64,000 bases of DNA, from positions 124,001-188,000 of the forward strand of contig NZ_QKRA01000001.1 of the NCBI RefSeq assembly GCF_003362755.1. Reading direction: 5' to 3'. The number at the start of each line of letters is the position of its first letter. Position 1 is the stretch's first letter. This document shows, piece by piece, positions 25,041 to 33,044 of the stretch. The position numbers and the translations under genes were made by a program. This DNA is from Marinomonas piezotolerans (GTDB taxonomy: Bacteria; Pseudomonadota; Gammaproteobacteria; Pseudomonadales; Marinomonadaceae). Under the pieces are notes generated by a model. That model made no database searches, had not been told where the DNA came from, and was given only the letters and a program-made list of their open reading frames with translations.

Positions 25041-25523
25041 TCAGTGCTCTGGTAAATTATGAAAAAGCTCTTCCAATAGTTTGTTGAGTCTTTGGATTTT
25101 GGCCTCAGTAAGCCCTTTGAAGCTTTGTTTGAATAGATCTCTTGTGGCAAAACGAATGTCTTGAACAGCGTCTAGGCCTTTTTCGGTGATCATGACTTCT
25201 GTCACGCGACCATCATCGCTTCTCACTCTGGTGTCGACCAAGCCATCTTGCTTCATTCGTTGAATGATTTTTGTCACAGTAGGTAGCTTTGCGATCGCAT
25301 GAAGGGCAATCTCTGAGACGCTGCAGGTGCCTTCTTCTTTTAACGTCATCAAGATTCGCCATCTTGGAATATCGAGGTTCACTTTTTTTAGTGCTTTTTC
25401 AACAGCAGCGCTGTAGCGGCCATGAACTTGATTTAACCAGTAAAAAGGAAAGTCTTCTTTATGAAAGTCATCACTTCCAGGGTTAAATCGTTGACTTCTT
25501 GGTGATCTTGATTTACTGCTCAT
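25041..25523 (-). CDS. iacR: MarR-family regulator, IacR-like
   Basis: A 160-residue MarR protein. The winged helix spans about residues 55-125 (IPRWRILMTLKEEGTCSVSEIA, KLPTVTKIIQRMKQDGLV, SDDGRVTEVMITEKG). The ATG at 25523 has AAGGAA upstream. MarR repressors named IacR control the indole-3-acetate iac genes in several bacteria, and this is the only MarR gene of the window, with a complete iac set 7.5 kb away. The assignment to iac is therefore by context and general resemblance. It could instead govern the adjacent aldolase, Liv or TRAP genes. Confidence 0.65.
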   Translation of the reverse strand: MSSKSRSPRSQRFNPGSDDFHKEDFPFYWLNQVHGRYSAAVEKALKKVNLDIPRWRILMTLKEEGTCSVSEIALHAIAKLPTVTKIIQRMKQDGLVDTRVRSDDGRVTEVMITEKGLDAVQDIRFATRDLFKQSFKGLTEAKIQRLNKLLEELFHNLPEH

Positions 25524-25603
25524 AAAGATTCCTTGATTGTAATTCTTTTGAGAATGTACAAAGAAAGGCAAATCTAGTCAATTGAATTTTCAATTATCAA
25601 CAT

Positions 25604-25620
25604 TGATAATGATTATCAAT
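25604..25620. promoter_or_regulatory. Palindrome upstream of marR, Fur-box-like
   Basis: TTGATAA-TGA-TTATCAA is a perfect inverted repeat about 80 bases upstream of the MarR start. GATAATGATTATCA within it matches 13 of the first 14 bases of the Fur consensus. It is also a good autoregulatory MarR site. The neighbouring TCAATTGAATTTTCAATTA adds further half-sites. Confidence 0.45.
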
Positions 25621-25688
25621 TATCTTTATATTGGTGCGTTTTGTTGGATAATGGTCAGCAGATTGCTGACCATTATTCGAAGCTAAAG

Positions 25689-26450
25689 TTACCAGCAGGG
25701 GCCTTTTTCGGCCTCCAGTTTACGAACCATTGCTGTGTAGAATTTATCGGCAAAGCCGCTATCTTTAATTAGCATCTGCGTCAGGTTTGCGCACTTTTCT
25801 TGTATATTCTGTTCGAGCGTTACATCTTCACCACCTAGTGCGCCAGACGTGACTTGAATTTCCGCTGCGCGTTGTACGGTCCATAGCAGGAAGAAAGTTC
25901 GCTCTATATCGAATTCCCCCACGGCGATACCGTGGTTTCGTAAGACTAGAATGTGCTTTTGTCCGAGGCTCTCTAGCATGCGGCTTTTTTCGTCATCAAA
26001 TAATGTGATGCCCTCAAAGTCATGATAACCAACACGTCCATAGAGTTGTGCTCCGTAGAAGCTGTCGTGGTTAAAGCCCTGTTTTTTCATTGCGACAGCG
26101 GACACTTCGTTCGTATGGGTGTGAATGACACAGTGTATGTCGTCTCGTGCAGCGTGTATGGCACCGTGAAGCGCAAAGCCTGCTGGATTACCATCGTATG
26201 GTGAATCATCAAGCTTTTGACCGTTGACATCGACTTTGATTAGATTCTCTGGCGTGATTTCTGTGTAATTCAGGCCAAATGGATTCACTAGATACTCGCC
26301 TTCAATGTGAGGGAGACGAGCTGAAATGTGATTGAAGATGGTTTCTGTCCAGCCAAAAAAATCTATTAAGCGGTAACAATAAGCCAGCTTTACGCGAAGT
26401 GCCCATTCTTCTTCGCTGATGTGGGTGGGTCGTTGTGCTGAATGATTCAT
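25689..26450 (-). CDS. Class II aldolase/adducin family protein
   Basis: A 253-residue zinc-dependent aldolase or decarboxylase fold. The metal-binding histidines are in IHTHTNEV (near residue 119) and LRNHGIAVG (near 180). The N-terminal SEEEWALRVKLAYCYRLIDFFGWTE block marks the adducin-like subgroup. It is separated from the reductase gene by 38 bases on the same strand. Members cleave or isomerise hydroxy-acids; the substrate here is unknown. Its location between the MarR gene and the iac genes suggests a role in side-chain removal or in a related aromatic pathway. Confidence 0.8.
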   Translation of the reverse strand: MNHSAQRPTHISEEEWALRVKLAYCYRLIDFFGWTETIFNHISARLPHIEGEYLVNPFGLNYTEITPENLIKVDVNGQKLDDSPYDGNPAGFALHGAIHAARDDIHCVIHTHTNEVSAVAMKKQGFNHDSFYGAQLYGRVGYHDFEGITLFDDEKSRMLESLGQKHILVLRNHGIAVGEFDIERTFFLLWTVQRAAEIQVTSGALGGEDVTLEQNIQEKCANLTQMLIKDSGFADKFYTAMVRKLEAEKGPCW

Positions 26451-26487
26451 GTTGTGTCCCTTTTATAAATTCATGGTTTTGTCAGTG

Positions 26488-27471
26488 TTAAGATTGCGTG
26501 TTAGATAAAGGTTGTGAAGCAACAAAGTGAGTTAGGTCCAGGAGTTGCTTTGTAGTCGGCATTGGAATGCTGATTTTCTCAGCCAGTTCTAAGACGGCGT
26601 AGCCAATTGCGTCAAGCTCTAGGGTTTGATTGGCTTCGTAGTCCTGTAGCATTGACGTTTTTACTGCGCCCATGCCAGCTCCGAGCTCCATAAAGGTATA
26701 GGGGTCAAAGCGAATTCGGGCTCCGTAGGCGGCCGCAACCAGCATCACTTCATCAAGTATTTTACGCACCAGAAGTTTCAAGCGTTGGTCACTGTACAAT
26801 TGCTCCAATGTGCCTTTGGTCACAACAGAGAGTGGGTTTGAAGTAAGGTTGGCGGCTACTTTGGTCCATATCTGATCACGGATGTTGTCCGTAGCGCGTG
26901 CTTCGATTCCTGCATCTTCTATGACTTTACGCACTTGTTCGAGTCGATCACTCATCTCGTGATTGATTTCCCCTAATACAATCAGGTGAGGGTTGGTGGA
27001 GGTGACCACGCCGGGTGCATTTCTGAATGCGGTGATAAACACCACGCAGCCAATAAGATGAGGGTGAGGGAGTAGTTTGCTTACACTTCCTTCAGGGTCG
27101 ATGGCTTGAATGGTGTCCCCAGAGAAGCGCCCTTCAACCCCTTGGAAATACCACCACGGAATGCCGTTCACTACAGGTATGACAATGGTTTCTTCATGTA
27201 GCATAGGCTTGATGAGCTTCAGCATGGCAGGCAAAGCGGGGGCTTTGCAGCAAATGAAAATGAGATCTTGCGGGCCAATTTCTTCTGCTGAATCTGAGGC
27301 AAAGACCTTGACTGTGTGTTCGCCATCTATATCAGTGAGACGAATACCTGTGCTTTTCAGTGTTTCAAGCGTGGCACCCCGAGCGAGTACTTTAACATTT
27401 TGCCCTGATTCAGATAGACGGGCGGCGAGTGTGCATCCAATAGCGCCAGCGCCAGCAATACAAATGTTCAT
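26488..27471 (-). CDS. Ketopantoate reductase (PanE/ApbA) family oxidoreductase
   Basis: A 327-residue NAD(P)H-dependent reductase. The Rossmann start is NICIAGAGAIGCTLAARL. A conserved lysine is in WTKVAANLTSNPLS (ApbA C-terminal domain). The ATG at 27471 follows AAGGAA. PanE reduces 2-dehydropantoate, but catabolic clusters often carry diverged paralogues acting on other 2-oxo acids. With the aldolase gene directly downstream, a paired reaction on a 2-oxo or 2-hydroxy acid is plausible. Confidence 0.75.
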   Translation of the reverse strand: MNICIAGAGAIGCTLAARLSESGQNVKVLARGATLETLKSTGIRLTDIDGEHTVKVFASDSAEEIGPQDLIFICCKAPALPAMLKLIKPMLHEETIVIPVVNGIPWWYFQGVEGRFSGDTIQAIDPEGSVSKLLPHPHLIGCVVFITAFRNAPGVVTSTNPHLIVLGEINHEMSDRLEQVRKVIEDAGIEARATDNIRDQIWTKVAANLTSNPLSVVTKGTLEQLYSDQRLKLLVRKILDEVMLVAAAYGARIRFDPYTFMELGAGMGAVKTSMLQDYEANQTLELDAIGYAVLELAEKISIPMPTTKQLLDLTHFVASQPLSNTQS

Positions 27472-27489
27472 AATCAACAATTCCTTTTT

Positions 27490-27530
27490 AAAAAAAAGGA
27501 GAGAGTCCCAAAGGTATGAGAGCTCTCTCC
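27490..27530 (-). terminator. Terminator of the liv-type operon
   Basis: On the minus strand GGAGAGAG and CTCTCTCC form an 8-bp stem with a 17-base loop, followed by T8. It lies 32 bases after the livF stop. The reductase start is 19 bases beyond the T run, so the aldolase-reductase pair may need its own promoter or read-through. Confidence 0.75.
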
Positions 27531-27561
27531 AACTGCTGGTAAACGTTGTTTCTTGGGTCTA

Positions 27562-28323
27562 TTAGCTAGAGAGTAATTCTTGGTGCTTGCTCGCTAGGCC
27601 CAAGTAAGCCTCGATCACCTTGGGGTCGTTAGCGAGTTCTGCTGCAGGACCTTGCATCGCTACTTGTCCTCCTTCGAGAACATAGGCATAGTCTGCGACT
27701 TTTAAGGCTGCACGTGCGTTTTGCTCCACCAGAAGGATTGATACGCCTTGGCTTCGCAGATCAGCAAAAATACGAAATATCTCACGCGTAATTAAGGGAG
27801 CTAATCCTAAGCTCGGCTCGTCTAGCATCAAGAGTTTCGGCTTACTCATCATGGCACGACCAATGGCTAGCATTTGTCGCTCGCCACCAGATAAGGTGCC
27901 TGCTTGTTGTTGGCGGCGCTCCTCTAAGCGTGGGAAAAGCTTATAAATTTCGCCCAGAGTTTGGTCGTAACTTTTATCACCACGACGGTAGCGTTGAAAT
28001 GCTCCGAGCAATAGGTTGTCTTGAACCGACATAGTGGCAAACAGCTCGCGCTTTTCCGGTACTAATCCGAGACCATGGCCTACAAGGGTTTCAACATTTG
28101 GGCTGATAAAATCTTTGCCATTAAAGTGGATCGTGCCTTTGGAGGGGAGAATCCCCATAATGGCTGATAACAGTGTTGTTTTACCGGCACCATTTGGACC
28201 AATAACGGTGACCAATTTCCCTTCTTTTAGAGTTAAATCGATACCAGTTAGTGCCTCTACTTTGCCGTAAGCAACATGAAGGTCGCGGACATCTAAAAGG
28301 TTTTTCTCTGTTGATTGAGTCAT
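27562..28323 (-). CDS. livF: Branched-chain-type ABC transporter ATPase, LivF type
   Basis: A 253-residue ATPase with Walker A GPNGAGKTT, signature LSGGERQ and Walker B LLMLDEPSLGL, and the LivF-type C-terminus VIEAYLGLA. Its ATG overlaps the stop of the permease-ATPase fusion by one base (TAATG). It pairs with the LivG domain of that fusion to power uptake. Transporters of this class also import aromatic acids, which fits the iac context. Confidence 0.85.
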   Translation of the reverse strand: MTQSTEKNLLDVRDLHVAYGKVEALTGIDLTLKEGKLVTVIGPNGAGKTTLLSAIMGILPSKGTIHFNGKDFISPNVETLVGHGLGLVPEKRELFATMSVQDNLLLGAFQRYRRGDKSYDQTLGEIYKLFPRLEERRQQQAGTLSGGERQMLAIGRAMMSKPKLLMLDEPSLGLAPLITREIFRIFADLRSQGVSILLVEQNARAALKVADYAYVLEGGQVAMQGPAAELANDPKVIEAYLGLASKHQELLSS

Positions 28324-30122
28324 TATTCTGCGCCTCCCAAGTAAGCTTCCAAGACAGCGGGATTGCTTTGAATTTCTTCGGGTAAGCCTTCTGCAATCTT
28401 TTCACCGAATTCCATCACGACAATTCGATCGGCCAGATTCATCACAAAGTCCATGTCATGTTCAACCAATAGAATGGCGAGGCCCTCTTGTCGAAGTTTT
28501 TGGAGTAGCTCTGCAAGCGCTTGCTTCTCTTTGTGTCTTAGCCCTGCCGCAGGTTCGTCTAGGAGTAACACGCAGGGATCAGCACAAAGTGCGCGGGCAA
28601 TTTCAAGAATACGTTGCTGACCGAGAGATAGGCTGCCCGCTTCGGTATAAAGGTGTTCGCCTAAACCCACGCGTTCAAGCTGGAATTGTGCTTCTTTTAG
28701 AAGGCGCTGCTCTTCTTCGCGTTCAATATGAAGCGATGCGCTAATAATGCCTTTATTGCCACGCATGTGAGTACCCAATGCCACGTTTTCTAACACCGTC
28801 ATTGTGGTGAGGAGTTTTACGTGCTGAAAGGTACGACTCATGCCCATGTGTGCCACCTCGCGAGAGGTTTTGCCTTTTAAGCTTTGGTCTAAAAACAGTA
28901 CTTCACCTTCGCTTGGTGTATCGACCGCAGAAAGCTGATTAAACATCGTGCTTTTACCCGCGCCATTTGGGCCGATTAGAGCAAGTACTTCGCCCGCATG
29001 CAGCTGTAGGTTCATTTGGTTGTTGGCCACCAAACCACCGAAGCGGCGAGTAACGTTGCGAGCTTCTAATACTAACTGGCCTTTTTCGGGCAAATCGCGG
29101 CGTGGTAGATTCTCAGCAGAAGCGTCGACTTTTATGTGGTTCTGATTGCGCCAAGACGCCGGTGCGAGTCTTACGAGCAAAGGCCAGATCCCGCCTGGAG
29201 AACGTTGCATCATAAAAACGATTAGCAGACCTAACACAATCGTTTCGTATTGCCCATTGCCTCCCATGATTAGGGGTAGCCAATCTTGAAGCCATTGCTT
29301 GAGCATGGTTAAAATGCCAGCACCCAGTAATGCTCCCCAAACGCTGCCGACACCACCAATTAATGCCATAAATAGGTAATCAATACCCATGCTAAGTCCA
29401 AAAGGTGTTGGATTAACAAAGCGTTGAGTGTGCGCATAAAGCCAGCCTGAAATACCAGCGAATAGGGCGGAGATTAAGAAGATAACCATTTTTGAGCGGA
29501 ACGTATTCACGCCCATAGATTCCGCCATTAATTGACCACCTTTTAGAGCTCGAATAGCGCGACCTTCACGGGAATTAAGGAGGTTGCTGGTAATCCAAAC
29601 AGCAGCCAACAAAATGACCCAAATCAGGTAATAGATTTTCTCACCTTTATCAAGAACGACACCAAACAGACTCAAAGAGGGTAAGCCGCTGATGCCTGTG
29701 TGACCGCCCATAGAACTCATGGTGCCAAACAAGTAATACAGTGAAATACCCCAAGCAATCGTGCCAAGCGGTAAATAATGTCCAGATAATTTAAGGGTTA
29801 AAGCGCCAAGAAATAAAGCCACCGCAGCGGTTAATAACAAACCGATCAGCAAGCCAATCCAAGGAGATCCTGCTGACCAAGCCAGCCAGCTTGGTAGTTG
29901 CTCTGTTGTCGTTAGGTAAGCGGTGGAATATGCGCCAAGCCCAACAAAAGCCGCTTGGCCAAAGCTGGTCATGCCACCAACGCCTGTTAGTAATACCAAA
30001 CCCAATACAACGAGAGCGTACAGACCGATATAGTTCAGTAGAGTAACCTGAAACGTTGGTAGTACTTGGGGTGCAATGGCGAGTAAGACTAAGCCAATGA
30101 TAATTAAGTAACGTGGTTTCAT
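28323..30122 (-). CDS. Fused LivM permease and LivG ATPase
   Basis: A 599-residue two-domain protein. Residues 1-320 are a LivM permease (about eight to ten helices, TGVGGMTSFGQAAFVGLGAY, GHYLPLGTIAWGI). Residues 345-599 are a LivG ATPase (Walker A GPNGAGKST, LSLGQQR signature, Walker B LLLDEPAAGL, C-terminal AVLEAYLG). In most organisms these are separate. The fusion places one ATPase covalently on one permease. It abuts livH upstream with no gap and overlaps livF by one base. Confidence 0.85.
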   Translation of the reverse strand: MKPRYLIIIGLVLLAIAPQVLPTFQVTLLNYIGLYALVVLGLVLLTGVGGMTSFGQAAFVGLGAYSTAYLTTTEQLPSWLAWSAGSPWIGLLIGLLLTAAVALFLGALTLKLSGHYLPLGTIAWGISLYYLFGTMSSMGGHTGISGLPSLSLFGVVLDKGEKIYYLIWVILLAAVWITSNLLNSREGRAIRALKGGQLMAESMGVNTFRSKMVIFLISALFAGISGWLYAHTQRFVNPTPFGLSMGIDYLFMALIGGVGSVWGALLGAGILTMLKQWLQDWLPLIMGGNGQYETIVLGLLIVFMMQRSPGGIWPLLVRLAPASWRNQNHIKVDASAENLPRRDLPEKGQLVLEARNVTRRFGGLVANNQMNLQLHAGEVLALIGPNGAGKSTMFNQLSAVDTPSEGEVLFLDQSLKGKTSREVAHMGMSRTFQHVKLLTTMTVLENVALGTHMRGNKGIISASLHIEREEEQRLLKEAQFQLERVGLGEHLYTEAGSLSLGQQRILEIARALCADPCVLLLDEPAAGLRHKEKQALAELLQKLRQEGLAILLVEHDMDFVMNLADRIVVMEFGEKIAEGLPEEIQSNPAVLEAYLGGAE

Positions 30123-31160
30123 TTATTCTTCATCCTCTACGCTATGGCTATTCATCGAGCGCCAGATTAAGAATGGGATAATCAGGGTGAAAACGATGAT
30201 TTCTTTGTAGTTACTTGCCCAAAACATGGAAAAGGCTTCGATCATTCCCACTGCGACGGCACCGATAGCGGCAATCGGGTAGCTAACTAGGCCGCCAATA
30301 ATGGCTCCAACGAAACCTTTTAAACTGATAATGAAGCCAGAGTCGTAATACAGAGTGGTGATTGGGGCGATCAATATTCCTGATGCGCTACCAATAAAGG
30401 CGGCTAAGGCAAACGTAGCTTTGCCTGCAAAGACAGGCGAGATGCCCTGTAAGCGAGCGCCCATCCTATTCACAGCGGTAGCGCGCAGTGCTTTGCCATA
30501 AAGCGTGCGTTCAAAAGCGATGAACAATGTCACGATAAGGAAAATCGATACCAGAATGACCCACAGTGTTTGGCTTTTTAGCATCACAGACCCTAATCGG
30601 AAGTTTGAGTCCGAGAAAGGTTCTGTGCGAGCGCCCTCGGGGCCAAACAGTAATAGGCCGATACCTACCATCGCGACGTGAAGCGCTATGGATACAATCA
30701 GTAAAACCAGCGCTGGTGCTTCCGCCAATGGTTGGAAGAAGAGGCGGTACATAATGGGACCAATTGGCACAATTAAGCATAGTGTTAAGACGACTTGTAG
30801 GGCCATTGGAATCTCTGACAGCGGAAGCTGGTTCAGAAGGCCGATCATAATGACGACATAGCTTAGTTTAAGTGCGATGACTTTGAGTTTTTTAGGCTCT
30901 GCTCGGTGCTTGAGGTATTGGTATAGGTCCAGTGCACAATCGATTAGGACAAGTCCCAGCAGCAACCATTCTATATTGGGGGCTTTGCCCATTTGCATGG
31001 CTGCCATCGTCAGTGCGCCAAATGTAACGAATTCTCCTAGTGGGATGAGAAGTATTCGAGTAACCGTAAAAACCAACAAAATTGACAGGGCCAATAAGGC
31101 GTATATGGCCCCATTGGTTAAGCCATCCTGTCCAAGCAGTGTGGCAATCTGAATGTTCAT
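30123..31160 (-). CDS. livH: Branched-chain-type ABC transporter permease, LivH type
   Basis: A 345-residue permease, longer than the usual ~300. The N-terminal QDGLTNGAIYALLALSILL and the C-terminal FVGAIIGGLVSYPIAAIGAV blocks are LivH hallmarks. Extra residues lie near 70-110 (LYQYLKHRAEPKKLKVIALK), a charged insertion between helices. It starts with a GGAGTGATT-like region 117 bases after the binding-protein gene, across a strong hairpin. Confidence 0.8.
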   Translation of the reverse strand: MNIQIATLLGQDGLTNGAIYALLALSILLVFTVTRILLIPLGEFVTFGALTMAAMQMGKAPNIEWLLLGLVLIDCALDLYQYLKHRAEPKKLKVIALKLSYVVIMIGLLNQLPLSEIPMALQVVLTLCLIVPIGPIMYRLFFQPLAEAPALVLLIVSIALHVAMVGIGLLLFGPEGARTEPFSDSNFRLGSVMLKSQTLWVILVSIFLIVTLFIAFERTLYGKALRATAVNRMGARLQGISPVFAGKATFALAAFIGSASGILIAPITTLYYDSGFIISLKGFVGAIIGGLVSYPIAAIGAVAVGMIEAFSMFWASNYKEIIVFTLIIPFLIWRSMNSHSVEDEE

Positions 31161-31231
31161 TTGGAGTGATTCCTTTTGTTCTCATCGATCTTTGTGACTT
31201 CGCGGACACATTTATTAATTATTGTATTGCT

Positions 31232-31262
31232 GGGGGAGGCTGGGGTTGTGTTTGCCTCCCCC
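31232..31262 (-). promoter_or_regulatory. Intercistronic stem-loop between livK- and livH-like genes
   Basis: GGGGGAGGC / GCCTCCCCC is a perfect 9-bp, very GC-rich stem with a 13-base loop, 16 bases after the livK stop. No T run follows on the minus strand. It likely stabilises the upstream message or attenuates the permease genes. Confidence 0.7.
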
Positions 31263-31277
31263 TTTAGACAGAGCGAG

Positions 31278-32423
31278 TTACTTCACTAATGCCCATTTGC
31301 CATCTTTGACCGTAATCAAAACGCGACCACGTTCGTCGAAGCCACTGTGGTCTTCAGGCGTCATGTTGTATACGCCTTGTGTTGCTGGCATTTCTTTGGT
31401 GTTTTCAAGTGCATCACGAAGTGCGCTACGAAACTCTGCTGATCCTGGTTTGCCGGACTTAAGAGCGGTTGGAATAGCGTTTTCGAGAAGCAGGCCTGCA
31501 TCCAAAACATTGCCGCCGAAAGTAGCCGGGGTCTCGCCATAAAGTGCTTTGTAATCGGTGATGTATTTGGTGGCGATTTCTTTAGAGTCGCTGCTTGGAA
31601 CTTCGTCTAATACCAGCATAGAGCTTGCAGCCAGAATGGTCCCTTCGACCGCTTTTCCGCCTAGGCGAAGGAACGGATCGAGTGCAGCGCCGTGAGTCTG
31701 ATAGATTTCTCCGCCGTACCCTTGATCTTTAAGAGTGGTTTGAGGCATGACTGATGAGCTACCTGGAGCGGCAATTAAAACCGCATCAGGGTTGGCCAGT
31801 AGAACTTTTAAGCTCTGGCCTGTTACCGAGGTGTCTTGGCGCTGGAATTTCTCGTTTGCAACAATTTCAATGCCAGCATTTTTAGTTAGGTCTTTCATAA
31901 CCTTGGCCCAGTTTTCACCGTAAGGATCCGCCGTGCCAATAAGACCAATGGTTTTAACCCCCGTTGCTTTCATATGGCCGACCAATGCATCAGCAATAAG
32001 GTCGTCGTTTTGCGTGGTTTTAAATACCCATTTCTTTTGTTCGGTCATTGGTAAAACAACTGCTGCCGTCCCTACGGGTGCCAGCATTGGTGTGCCGGAT
32101 TCAGCGGCGAACTGAATAACGCCCATTGCGTTGCCAGAACCACTGGGGCCGATGATGGCATCAACTTTCTCTTCATCAATTAATTTCTTAAACGCCTTAA
32201 CTGTGGCAGTAGGGTCGCTGCCGTCATCCAGTGGGATGTATGTAATCGTCTCGCCGCCAACGGATGTCGGGAGCAGAGGAACAGTGTTTTTCTGAGGGAT
32301 ACCCACCAGTGCTATGGGGCCGGTACTAGAGCTTACGACGCCGATTTTGATATCAGCATGCGCAATAGGAGTGAGTAATGTAGAGCTTAGGAATAAGGTT
32401 GAAATTAATTTCTTGGGTGTCAT
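31278..32423 (-). CDS. Periplasmic binding protein, LivK/aromatic-acid type
   Basis: A 381-residue type I periplasmic binding protein. Residues 1-23 are a signal peptide ending AHA. The mature part starts DIKIGVVSSSTGPIALVGIP and contains IIGPSGSGNAMGVIQFA and GLIGTADPYGENW. The class includes Leu/Ile/Val-binding proteins and many that bind aromatic acids. It is first in the livK-H-MG-F operon, divergent from iacA across a 621-base gap. Uptake of indole-3-acetate or a related acid is a context-based guess. Confidence 0.85.
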   Translation of the reverse strand: MTPKKLISTLFLSSTLLTPIAHADIKIGVVSSSTGPIALVGIPQKNTVPLLPTSVGGETITYIPLDDGSDPTATVKAFKKLIDEEKVDAIIGPSGSGNAMGVIQFAAESGTPMLAPVGTAAVVLPMTEQKKWVFKTTQNDDLIADALVGHMKATGVKTIGLIGTADPYGENWAKVMKDLTKNAGIEIVANEKFQRQDTSVTGQSLKVLLANPDAVLIAAPGSSSVMPQTTLKDQGYGGEIYQTHGAALDPFLRLGGKAVEGTILAASSMLVLDEVPSSDSKEIATKYITDYKALYGETPATFGGNVLDAGLLLENAIPTALKSGKPGSAEFRSALRDALENTKEMPATQGVYNMTPEDHSGFDERGRVLITVKDGKWALVK

Positions 32424-33044
32424 AGGAGTTTCCTTTTGTAGCGAACACTAGGTGAGTTTAAGTGTTACCCGCCCTTATAAACCTCATTAACTGTGACTTA
32501 AGCGGGCGTCATTCTTGTTATCAGCATTCATTAAATGGATGCATATTTCTTTATTGTTCGAAATTTAGCTTGCCACTGTTTTTTGTAAAAAACAACATAA
32601 AAAAACGACAAAAATACACCTAAAAAACCTCAAAAAAAATTTCTAAAAGTTAATTCCTGATTTCCTCTGGATGATTTGAGAAGAGAAAAAATATCTATTT
32701 TTTGTTTAAAATCAAATGTATATAGCATTATTTTATCGATTTTAATCTGAAAACTTGATTTTTTGGAATTTTAGGCTTGCTCTTTTTATTGATGTTTAAA
32801 TTGAAAAATTAGTTGACAAATAAACTAATTAATACGACCTTATGAGTATTCGTTATACATTGATTTAATGTTTTTTGAGTGCTGCAAACTGGATGTTGGA
32901 TGACGTGATTTATGTTGTTGTTCGATGGAGACGGAGAAGTTCTTAAACTTTTTATTAATGCAGTAAAAACAATAAGAATCTTCAATTGAACAGTACGCTC
33001 TACCCAGAGAGTCAGTAGCTAAGTCTGCATTAGAGGAGTTAATT
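32424..33044. other. Long AT-rich divergent regulatory region between livK and iacA
   Basis: 621 bases without a convincing gene. It contains an inverted repeat GTTTTTT-GT-AAAAAAC at 32578-32593 near livK and the repeat at 32809-32828 nearer iacA. The sequence is very A/T-rich and could be curved. Both the transporter and the iac promoters must lie here. Confidence 0.6.
32809..32828. promoter_or_regulatory. Inverted repeat overlapping a -35-like element, iacA side
   Basis: TTAGTT and AACTAA face each other with an 8-base spacer. A perfect -35 hexamer TTGACA (32813-32818) lies inside it, though no good -10 at 16-18 bases was found. MarR repressors often bind such sites over a promoter, so this is a candidate IacR operator, 216 bases upstream of iacA. 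Confidence 0.45.

Noticed and set aside
27110..27565. 151-codon plus-strand frame over the ketopantoate-reductase gene
   Set aside because: Antisense shadow; it also runs through the liv terminator.
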